From NCBI GenBank assembly GCA_027068615.1, contig JAMOQV010000044.1:1-10457 (forward strand): a DNA stretch of 10,457 bases, in the 5' to 3' direction. The notes under the pieces are model-generated. The model was not told the origin of the DNA and did not search any database. It saw only the letters and a list, made by a program, of their open reading frames with translations. The first letter of the stretch is position 1, and each line of letters opens with the position of its first letter. The stretch is from Helicobacteraceae bacterium. GTDB lineage: Bacteria; Campylobacterota; Campylobacteria; Campylobacterales; Sulfurimonadaceae. The translations under genes were made by a program, and so were the position numbers. Below, one piece after another: positions 1 to 6,063 of the stretch.

Positions 1-81
1 CTTTTAATGACATATAAAATTGTAACCAATTTTATCTTGAGGCACACAAAGATACTTTTTTATACCTTACAAAGCCCATAA

Positions 82-231
82 ATAAGGGGTTTTATAAATT
101 TGATTTTTTTATCGCACAAAACAGGAGATGAGTTACAAAACTATATAGATGGTGCAAAAAAAGGTGCTTTTAAACAGCATATTTGGGGTTTATATGTGTT
201 ATCTGTTTGGTTAAAGAAGAATATACTTTGA
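82..231 (+). pseudogene. C-terminal remnant, possibly asparagine-synthetase-like
   Basis: An open frame runs from just after an in-frame TAA (79-81) to a TGA at 229-231 that abuts a strong terminator, so a real plus-strand gene probably ended here. Its last ~30 residues (HIWGLYVLSVWLKKN region) resemble the C-terminal helix of AsnB-type asparagine synthetases, where a D/N-rich stretch, a small-residue/His turn and a W-L-x-L-x-x-W-L pattern close the protein. That resemblance is from memory and weak. No ATG with a ribosome site is present in this frame; a TTG at 100 behind AAGGGG (84-89) would give only 43 residues. Another frame (18-131) also reads protein-like and could join this one through a frameshift near 111-128. 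It may be a degraded gene, a sequencing error at a window edge, or a tiny ORF. Confidence 0.35.
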
Positions 232-260
232 GATAAGAGATTTATCTCTTATCTTTTTTT
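231..260 (+). terminator. Intrinsic terminator for the left-edge plus-strand gene
   Basis: A perfect 10-bp stem, AGATAAGAGA (231-240) and TCTCTTATCT (245-254), has a 4-nt TTTA loop and runs into seven T residues (254-260). The T run follows the stem only on the plus strand, so the terminator serves the gene ending at 231. It overlaps the last codons of pstA, which comes from the other side; the stem could weakly stop that transcript too, but no T run follows it on the minus strand. Confidence 0.85.
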
Positions 261-1055
261 ATTTCTTGTTATAAATCTACCAGTTAGATTTATAAATAAA
301 ACCAATACAGTAAGTATAAATGAAGCTGCCCATGCAAGATCTCTACTCGCTTCTTCTGGTTCATTTGCCAAGTCGTAGATACTTACAGTTAGAGATGGAA
401 AACTTTCAGTCAGATCAAGGCTAAAATAATTTGATGTTTCAGATGTAAATAGCAAAGGAGCGGTCTCCCCTATAATACGAGCAAAAGCAAGTAGTATCCC
501 TGTCATTATACCAACTTTTGCAGCTCTTATAACGATATCTATAATAACTTTATACTTTGAAGCACCAAGGGCTATACCTGCTTCTCTTAACTCTTTTGGT
601 ACAAGTGAAAGCATATTATCTGTTGTATTTATAACTATTGGTAGCATCATTATGGCTAAAGATATAGCACCTGCAAAACCACTTGTTCCACCTGTTGGTA
701 TAACAACTATTGCATATACGAAAGCACCTATAACTATTGATGGAGCTGACATCATAATATCACTTAGATTACGGATAAGTTGGGCATATTTACCACGACC
801 ATATTCACGGATATATATACCAGCTACCATACCAAGTGGAATACCTACAATTCCAGCTATACCAGCTAGTATAAATTGTCCCATTATAAGATTTCTAAGT
901 CCACCATCTATAAGGTCATTTAAAAATAATGAAAAATGGAAAGAACTTAATCCTTTGATAAAAAGTGTAATAAGTATCCAACCTAAAAATGATAAACCTA
1001 TAATTGCTGATAAGGTAGAAAGTCCTAGAATTATTTTATTGATAAGTAGTCTCAT
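249..1055 (-). CDS. pstA: Phosphate ABC transporter permease PstA
   Basis: PstA is one half of the inner-membrane channel of the high-affinity PstSCAB phosphate importer; it pairs with PstC and is driven by PstB. The 268 residues hold about six hydrophobic segments: an N-terminal helix (~10-33), then a GGL...G...PLGMVAGIYIREYG block (51-86) typical of PstA. The cytoplasmic EAA loop that docks on PstB is E158-A-G-I-A-L-G164 and following residues to ~178, and FARIIGETAP (191-200) is the conserved region after it. Length is normal. The ATG shares one base with the pstC stop (TAATG) and has an AGAGGA ribosome site inside the pstC 3' end, so the two are translationally coupled. It is the last gene of the pstCA unit and converges on a plus-strand terminator. 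Confidence 0.95.
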   Translation of the reverse strand: MRLLINKIILGLSTLSAIIGLSFLGWILITLFIKGLSSFHFSLFLNDLIDGGLRNLIMGQFILAGIAGIVGIPLGMVAGIYIREYGRGKYAQLIRNLSDIMMSAPSIVIGAFVYAIVVIPTGGTSGFAGAISLAIMMLPIVINTTDNMLSLVPKELREAGIALGASKYKVIIDIVIRAAKVGIMTGILLAFARIIGETAPLLFTSETSNYFSLDLTESFPSLTVSIYDLANEPEEASRDLAWAASFILTVLVLFINLTGRFITRNKKR

Positions 1056-2050
1056 TACTTAGTTCCTCTTAGAAAGTATAGTTTTGCAAAAGATATAACT
1101 GCAAAAGATATTATAAAAAGAATTAGTGCTAAGTAAAACAATGAACTCTCACCCAATCCACTAGCTTCTCCAAAATTATTAGCCATAGCAACAGGTATAG
1201 ATATAGTTGGGTCTGTGATTTTTGACGGAAGGGAAAAAATAGAACCGATAAGAAATGCAACAGCCATAGTTTCACCCAATGCTCTACCCAATGCTAAAAT
1301 AATAGAACCGATAATACCAACTTTTGAATATGGAAAAATTATATCTTTAATAACTTCAAATTTTGTAGCACCCATAGCATAAGCACTCTCTTTTAAAACA
1401 TCTGGTGTTGTATTCATACTATCTCTTGTTATTGCTGCCATAAATGGTAAAACCATTACGCCAAGAACAAGACCAGCTGTTAAAAGTGATACCTGATAAC
1501 CACCAACTAAGTCTGCTACTATTGGTGCAAAGTAGTAAAGTCCCCACATACCAAATATTATAGATGGTATAGCAGCTAGTAATTCTATGGCGATACCTAT
1601 TGGATAAGCTATATTTTTTGGAGCTATTTCTGAAAGGAATACAGCAATACCCATAGCTATTGGTAGAGCAAATGCTAAAGCTATTATTGTAGTTAAAAGT
1701 GTGCCAACAATAGGAACTAATCCACCATATTCTGTTATAGTTTCAGAAACACTGTCCTCATCAAAAAGCATCTCATCATCTTCATCTTCATCTTCATCTA
1801 GGATTACATCTTCATCTGCTATATCTTCTTTATCATCAGCCATATCAAAAGAGACAACCTCTTGTATTTTTGATGTGTCTGCTGAAGTTACAGGAACTTC
1901 TTTATTCCAGTTTGGATTGCTTATAAAACCTAAGCCAAATTCACTGATAGCTTCCTTTGAAGCACTAAATAGTGTTATAAATATACCTATAAGTATAACA
2001 AAAACAAGAGAAGCACTAGCAAGTGACAGTTTTTGAAAGATTTTTTCCAT
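1055..2050 (-). CDS. pstC: Phosphate ABC transporter permease PstC with acidic loop insertion
   Basis: PstC is the second membrane subunit of the phosphate importer. Of 331 residues, a first helix lies at ~10-30; helices resume at ~112 with VPIVGTLLTT. IPSIIFG (161-167), the EAA-type loop E211-S-A-Y-A-M-G217 to ~232 that contacts PstB, and ALGRALGET (243-251) are typical PstC landmarks. Odd: between helix 1 and helix 2, on the predicted periplasmic side, residues ~57-106 form an insertion where 19 of residues 71-99 are Asp or Glu, including an alternating D/E run from a hexanucleotide repeat. Usual bacterial PstC loops lack such a block as far as I know. A Pho-box-like promoter lies in the 72-bp gap upstream, and pstA follows by a TAATG overlap. 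Confidence 0.95.
   Translation of the reverse strand: MEKIFQKLSLASASLVFVILIGIFITLFSASKEAISEFGLGFISNPNWNKEVPVTSADTSKIQEVVSFDMADDKEDIADEDVILDEDEDEDDEMLFDEDSVSETITEYGGLVPIVGTLLTTIIALAFALPIAMGIAVFLSEIAPKNIAYPIGIAIELLAAIPSIIFGMWGLYYFAPIVADLVGGYQVSLLTAGLVLGVMVLPFMAAITRDSMNTTPDVLKESAYAMGATKFEVIKDIIFPYSKVGIIGSIILALGRALGETMAVAFLIGSIFSLPSKITDPTISIPVAMANNFGEASGLGESSLFYLALILFIISFAVISFAKLYFLRGTK
1773..1798. repeat. Hexanucleotide TTCATC repeat inside pstC
   Basis: Three perfect TTCATC units (1781-1798), preceded by the related TCATCATC (1773-1780), read on the coding strand as GATGAA units giving alternating Asp-Glu. Because the unit is 6 bp, slippage would add or remove Asp-Glu pairs without breaking the frame, so the acidic loop could vary in length between strains. 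Confidence 0.8.
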
Positions 2051-2079
2051 CGTATCAACCCAGATTATAAAATTTAAAT

Positions 2080-2114
2080 ATTATACAAAAAAAACGATTA
2101 CATAACAATTACAT
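2080..2114 (-). promoter_or_regulatory. Pho-box-like promoter of pstCA
   Basis: On the minus strand the 11-mers ATGTAATTGTT and ATGTAATCGTT (positions 2114-2104 and 2103-2093) are direct tandem repeats matching at 10 of 11 bases. The TGTAAT hexamers recur every 11 bp, and 11 nt after the second one is a perfect -10 TATAAT (2085-2080). Known PhoB boxes have the same layout: two TGTCA-type hexamers 11 bp apart replacing the -35, about 10 nt ahead of the -10. I infer that the adjacent PhoB-like regulator binds here. The leader to pstC would be about 20-25 nt; a second TATAAT (2069-2064) lies closer to the start. Confidence 0.75.
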
Positions 2115-2122
2115 GCATCTTT

Positions 2123-3502
2123 TTAAAAGTCAATTTTAAAAGTTGACCCTTCATTTTCAATGCTATGTATTGTTAGTTTGAAATTATGTAAAGTGATAAT
2201 ATTATTTGCTAAAAATAATCCAAGTCCAAGCGAATTATTCCAACTATTTGTTGATACTCGATAAAACTTATCCGTAATTTTTGGTAAATCATCTTTTTTT
2301 ATACCTATTCCACTATCTATAATAGAGATAGATGATTTTTCTATATTTATAATAACTTCATCTTCAGAATATTTACAGGCATTTTCTATAAAATTTGAGA
2401 TAACTATACTAAATAATGTTTCATCAGCATCTAATATGATACTTTTATCACCTTTTACTATAATATCTCTATTTTTATGTGTTAATTTGATATTTTCTAT
2501 AACATCTTTTACAAGTTCATATAAGTTAAAAGATGTAATTTGAAGGGTTTGTTTACCATTGTCTATTTTAGTTGAAAGTCTAAGTGTATCTATTAGCTCA
2601 TCTATTCTATTTCCATTTTTATAGATTTTAGTTAAAAACTTTTTTCTTATATTTTTATTTATATCTAAATCATCAAGTAATGTTTGAGTGTATCCATTTA
2701 TAACAGCTATAGGATTTTTAAACTCATGACTTATAGCAGAGATAATATCATCTTTTTGTTCATTTGCAAATTGTAGTTTAGATGTATATTTTGTTTTTTG
2801 TTTGTCTTGTTTTATCAGTATTTGTGACACTTTTGTAAGAAGTTTTGTTATCTGTGAAAACTCTTCTGAATAATCAGATGATATATAATTGTCTTTTTTC
2901 TTTTTTGTTAAAGCTTTTAAAAATTGTACAACTCTTTTTGTTTCAGCTTGTATTTGCATACTCATTTTATAGGCAACTATAAATATAGCTATAAAAAATA
3001 AAACTAAAACAGCCACTATTTTTATACCTAAGATATATATATCTTTATTTATACTTTTTAACTCTTTTGAAAGCCTTATATATATCGTTTTATTATCTAT
3101 AATATATCGTTTTGCCACATATAGAAGATTTTTATCTATAGTTTTTGAATGTCTTATGACAAATCCATATTCTTGAGTATTTGCTTGTATAATCTCTTTT
3201 CGATATTTGTGATTGTCCATAAGTTTTTTATCACTATGACTTTCTGCTTTTACTGTACCATCTTTATCTATAATGGTTAGTCTTATATGTAGATTTTTTT
3301 TGATTTTTTTAACTAATACATCTAAATCTTTATCATTTGTTATCTGATAGGAGATTAGTTCTATATCTTGTTTTAAAGATTCTTTTACACCTGAGATATA
3401 AAATTCTTTTATCCAGTAGTAAACTATAGTTCCTATGATTAGAAAAAGTATTAAAAAAAGTGTAATAAACTTTCTTAATATAAGTTCTTGAAATTTTAAC
3501 AA
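2123..3502 (-). CDS. phoR: Phosphate-sensing histidine kinase, PhoR-like
   Basis: This membrane kinase should phosphorylate the regulator encoded immediately before it. Of 459 residues, helix 1 (~12-30) and helix 2 (~159-178) flank a ~128-residue periplasmic domain. Its pattern (IDKDGTVKAES near 78-88, a DNH-Y-R-KEI block at 96-104, a later YVAKR) resembles the extracytoplasmic PAS/Cache domain of PhoR-type kinases. In the cytoplasm are a linker (~180-250), the H-box SHEFKNP with phospho-acceptor H259, the N-box around N370-N374, the G1 box DSGIGI (396-401), F-box KFYRV (412-416) and G2 LGLGLF (425-430). No in-frame ATG suits the N-terminus; a TTG at 3502-3500, overlapping the regulator stop by 7 bases behind GTGAGGG, is the best start. 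The phosphate role rests on the pst context and the domain type. Confidence 0.88.
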   Translation of the reverse strand: MLKFQELILRKFITLFLILFLIIGTIVYYWIKEFYISGVKESLKQDIELISYQITNDKDLDVLVKKIKKNLHIRLTIIDKDGTVKAESHSDKKLMDNHKYRKEIIQANTQEYGFVIRHSKTIDKNLLYVAKRYIIDNKTIYIRLSKELKSINKDIYILGIKIVAVLVLFFIAIFIVAYKMSMQIQAETKRVVQFLKALTKKKKDNYISSDYSEEFSQITKLLTKVSQILIKQDKQKTKYTSKLQFANEQKDDIISAISHEFKNPIAVINGYTQTLLDDLDINKNIRKKFLTKIYKNGNRIDELIDTLRLSTKIDNGKQTLQITSFNLYELVKDVIENIKLTHKNRDIIVKGDKSIILDADETLFSIVISNFIENACKYSEDEVIINIEKSSISIIDSGIGIKKDDLPKITDKFYRVSTNSWNNSLGLGLFLANNIITLHNFKLTIHSIENEGSTFKIDF

Positions 3503-4173
3503 AAGATATAACCCTCACCACGGATAGCATGAATGTAGTTTTTTTCACCAGTTGGGTCGATCTGTTCTTTTAGTCTTTTTATAGCTACATTTACTGTTTT
3601 TGGTTGTTTGTTTGTAGAGTCTTTCCATACTTTTTCTAAAAGCATCTCTCTACTTAAAAGTACATTTTTATTTTTTATAAATTCTAAAAGTAAATCATGC
3701 TCAAGTTGAGTTAATTTAATCTCTTTATCTTCTATAAAAAATGCTTTATTTGATGAGTAGTAAGTTATATCTTTATATTTTGTAACATCTTGAAGTTGAT
3801 TTGTTCTTTTTATAACAGCTTTTACCCTTGCTTTTAGTTCATTTAAGTTAAATGGTTTTGTTATATAGTCATCACCACCAGTTTCAAATCCCTCAAGTAT
3901 ATCTTCACTAGAATTTTTTGCACTTATATATATAACAGGTTCGTTGTATCCAAGCTTACGGATAGATGAGATAAATTGAGAGCCTTCGACAGAGGGAAGA
4001 TTTCTATCCATAATGATTAAAGATATATTATCTTCATCCAATATATCTTTTACATTTGTAGTATCTATACAACTTATAATATCATAACCCTCTTTTGAGA
4101 GGGTATATTCCATAAGATCTAGTATATCTTCTTCATCTTCCACTATTAAGATGCTATGTGTTGTTTCATTCAT
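3496..4173 (-). CDS. phoB: PhoB-like OmpR-family response regulator
   Basis: This is a DNA-binding response regulator of 225 residues, the usual OmpR/PhoB size. The receiver domain (~6-120) has the acidic pair E12/D13, phospho-acceptor D56 in IIMDRNLP, switch S84 and K106 in TKPF. The C-terminal winged-helix domain (~130-225) ends with the RGEGYIF wing signature (~218-224). Its position between phoU and the kinase, and the two TGTAAT-type 11-bp direct repeats upstream of pstB and pstC, suggest it activates the phosphate uptake genes when phosphorylated under phosphate limitation. The ATG lies 21 bp after the phoU stop and has no strong ribosome site, perhaps lowering its yield relative to the transporter genes. 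The stop overlaps the kinase start. A different sensing role cannot be excluded from sequence alone. Confidence 0.88.
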   Translation of the reverse strand: MNETTHSILIVEDEEDILDLMEYTLSKEGYDIISCIDTTNVKDILDEDNISLIIMDRNLPSVEGSQFISSIRKLGYNEPVIYISAKNSSEDILEGFETGGDDYITKPFNLNELKARVKAVIKRTNQLQDVTKYKDITYYSSNKAFFIEDKEIKLTQLEHDLLLEFIKNKNVLLSREMLLEKVWKDSTNKQPKTVNVAIKRLKEQIDPTGEKNYIHAIRGEGYIFC

Positions 4174-4194
4174 ATAGTTATTGTACCAAATTAA

Positions 4195-4851
4195 TTATGA
4201 AAATTGCCCCCCAACCTTAGCATATACAAGTAAGTTTGCTATACTAATCGCACGAGATGCAATTTTGCCACTTTTTCTAAGTGCTTTTAACATTTTGTGA
4301 AATTTTTCAAAATTATTTGAGTCTTGTGCTTGTATAGTTAAGTTTCTCTCAACCATCTCATAAAGGTCATCAGTTTTACTCTCTTCTATAAGTACATCGT
4401 TATATATCTCTTGTATCTCATCTATATCATCACAATTTATCATACTTATAGTAAGTTCTATAGCTTTTACAGTTGAAGTTTGCATAGGTACTGCATATTC
4501 ATTTATAGTTTCAATTGCAACATCTTCACAAACATTTGTAAAACCTCTTATAAAACTTCTTGAATTTGAACAAGCACGAGAAAGTTCATTTGTGATTTTT
4601 AGATATGCTATAACTTGTCTTAAATCTTTTGCTTCTGGAGTATAAAGAGCTAAAACTTTTATGATAGAGTTATCTATATTATTTGCTTTTGCACCTATAT
4701 TTTTTATATGTGCTTTTGCTTCATTGAATTTTTGTGTATCACAATCTTTTAATGCCTCTAAAAGTAGTTTATTTGCACTTAATAAACCTGTACCAATATC
4801 AGTAACTTTAGCTTTTATCTCATTCATACTTTCTTCAAATTTTGTAACCAT
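4195..4851 (-). CDS. phoU: PhoU phosphate signalling protein (divergent)
   Basis: PhoU is a cytoplasmic all-helical protein that links PstB transport state to PhoR and restrains the Pho response and phosphate uptake. The 218-residue length and duplicated helical layout fit the family: PEAKDLRQVIAYLKITNEL (72-90) is the classic DLR..........EL segment of repeat 1, and LRKSGKIASRAISIANLLVYAKVGG (191-215) aligns with the end of repeat 2. Odd: where most PhoU have ERxxD metal-ligand motifs, this protein reads S91-R92-A-C-S95 in repeat 1 and G195-K-I-A-S199 in repeat 2, so Glu and Asp are lost in both. It follows pstB by a TAATG overlap, with a GGGGAG ribosome site inside pstB, implying coupled translation. 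The neighbourhood makes the assignment firm despite the divergence. Confidence 0.88.
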   Translation of the reverse strand: MVTKFEESMNEIKAKVTDIGTGLLSANKLLLEALKDCDTQKFNEAKAHIKNIGAKANNIDNSIIKVLALYTPEAKDLRQVIAYLKITNELSRACSNSRSFIRGFTNVCEDVAIETINEYAVPMQTSTVKAIELTISMINCDDIDEIQEIYNDVLIEESKTDDLYEMVERNLTIQAQDSNNFEKFHKMLKALRKSGKIASRAISIANLLVYAKVGGQFS

Positions 4852-5633
4852 TACCCAAATCTCCCCGTTATATAATCTTCTGTTTGTTTCTCTTTAGGAT
4901 TTAAAAATATATTTTCAGTTTTATCAAATTCTATCAAATCACCAAGATACATAAATGCTGTATAGTCACTGATACGAGAAGCTTGTTGCATATTGTGTGT
5001 AACTATCGCTATACTTACATCTTTTTTAAGTTCAACTATAAGCTCTTCAATAGCTCCTGTTGAGATAGGATCAAGTGCTGAGGTTGGTTCATCAAACAGT
5101 AGAACTTCAGGTTTAACTGCAACTGCACGAGCGATACAAAGTCTTTGTTGTTGACCACCTGAAAGCCCCATGGCAGATTTGTCTAGTCTATCATGAACCT
5201 CTTTAAACAATGCTCCATCTTTTAGAGCTTGTTCCACTCTATCTTGAAGTTCAGTTTTATTTTTTATACCTGCAATTTTTAGACCGTAAGCAACATTATC
5301 AAATATACTCATAGGAAATGGTGTTGGTTTTTGAAAAATCATACCAACTTTTTGGCGAAGTTGGATAAATTCATTTTCTTTTTTGATATCTAAGATATTT
5401 TCCATCTGATTTGTTTCTTCATTTAGTAAGTCTATCTTACCATCATACTTATTACCTGGGTATAAGTCATGGATACGGTTCATACTTCTAAGAAGTGTAG
5501 ATTTACCACATCCACTAGGACCTATAAGTGCTGTTATTTTGTTTTTTCTTATTTTCATATTTATATTTTTAAGTGAAGGGTGATCTACATTTGGGTATGT
5601 AAATGAAAAATTTTGTATATTCATAATTGGCAT
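4851..5633 (-). CDS. pstB: Phosphate ABC transporter ATPase PstB
   Basis: PstB hydrolyses ATP to drive phosphate import through PstC/PstA at the cytoplasmic face. From the chosen start (260 residues) it has Walker A GPSGCGKST (38-46), the PstB hallmark LLRSMNRIHDLYP (47-59), Q-loop Q101 in MIFQKPTPFP, ABC signature LSGGQQQR (157-164), Walker B with D181-E182, D-loop SALDP (185-189) and switch H213. Length and ending are normal. Three ATGs lie close together; the one at 5633 is preferred because AAAGGA sits 7 nt before it, while the ATG at 5639 is only 1 nt from that site. It is the first gene of pstB-phoU-phoB-phoR, preceded by a Pho-box-like promoter. pstC and pstA are four genes downstream instead of upstream as in Escherichia coli. 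Confidence 0.96.
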   Translation of the reverse strand: MPIMNIQNFSFTYPNVDHPSLKNINMKIRKNKITALIGPSGCGKSTLLRSMNRIHDLYPGNKYDGKIDLLNEETNQMENILDIKKENEFIQLRQKVGMIFQKPTPFPMSIFDNVAYGLKIAGIKNKTELQDRVEQALKDGALFKEVHDRLDKSAMGLSGGQQQRLCIARAVAVKPEVLLFDEPTSALDPISTGAIEELIVELKKDVSIAIVTHNMQQASRISDYTAFMYLGDLIEFDKTENIFLNPKEKQTEDYITGRFG

Positions 5634-5686
5634 AACCATTTCCTTTGTTTTTTAAAATTTGTTTTATAATTACAATTATATCTATT

Positions 5687-5719
5687 ATTCTATAATCTTT
5701 AGATTACATTATGATTACG
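5687..5719 (-). promoter_or_regulatory. Pho-box-like promoter of pstB-phoU-phoBR
   Basis: On the minus strand CGTAAT (5719-5714) and TGTAAT (5708-5703) are spaced 11 bp apart, and the 11-mers starting with them agree at 8 of 11 bases. A -10-like TAGAAT (5692-5687) follows 10 nt after the second hexamer, matching the layout found before pstC. A better TATAAT (5680-5675) further on could be a second, phosphate-independent -10. The site overlaps the last codons and stop of the small gene upstream. Confidence 0.65.
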
Positions 5720-5898
5720 GATTGTATCTTTTGTTCATATTTGTCATTTATATCGTCTATTTGAGTTTGTAGGTTTTCAAATATTTCAAATAATTCTTCA
5801 TCTTCCCAACCAATTTTTTCTAAAAACTCTTCATATCCACCATCAAAATACTCAGCACCATCTTTAGCAAATAAGTAAGAGAGTATAAATAACTTCAT
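5704..5898 (-). CDS. Small acidic protein of unknown function
   Basis: I do not recognise this 64-residue protein. The frame can be extended to a TTG at 5904, but the ATG at 5898 (MKLFILSYLFAKDGAEYF) is the more natural start. The N-terminal dozen residues are hydrophobic but continue straight into charged sequence, so it is not a convincing membrane helix. Residues ~15-45 are rich in Asp, Glu and Phe/Tyr, and ~38-58 could form an amphipathic or coiled-coil helix. The composition looks like a real soluble protein rather than a shadow frame. There is no clear ribosome site; a TATAAT (5921-5916) suggests its own promoter. It lies 70 bp upstream of pstB on the same strand, and its stop codon is inside the pstB Pho box, so a functional link to phosphate is only a proximity inference. 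Confidence 0.6.
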   Translation of the reverse strand: MKLFILSYLFAKDGAEYFDGGYEEFLEKIGWEDEELFEIFENLQTQIDDINDKYEQKIQSVIIM

Positions 5899-6063
5899 AG
5901 CCAATGAAACAATAGATTATAAGATATGAGGCGAAAATTCGCAGGAGCTATCAGTAGCTTCAAGAGTTTACTTATATAGTTAACTTTTTTCATAATATGA
6001 TTATACCAATTTGGGTATTAAAATTGCTAGTTTTTATCAATAGATAAATAAGAGGGGTTTATT

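Noticed and set aside
652..1062. Long plus-strand open frame opposite pstA
   Set aside because: It is antisense to the clearly conserved pstA frame and has no ribosome site or recognisable protein content.
1701..2036. Serine-rich plus-strand open frame opposite pstC
   Set aside because: The poly-serine stretch is just the complement of the acidic GATGAA repeat in pstC.
3333..3548. Second minus-strand frame across the regulator/kinase junction
   Set aside because: It overlaps two well-supported genes in a different frame and resembles no protein.
4661..4897. Plus-strand open frame opposite phoU
   Set aside because: It is a hydrophobic shadow frame antisense to phoU and pstB without a start signal.
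5931..5959. Two adjacent small hairpins (GCGAA/TTCGC and AGCTA/TAGCT) upstream of the calcium-loop gene
   Set aside because: Arms are only 5-7 bp with no T run and no recognised riboswitch or attachment-site features; not enough to call.
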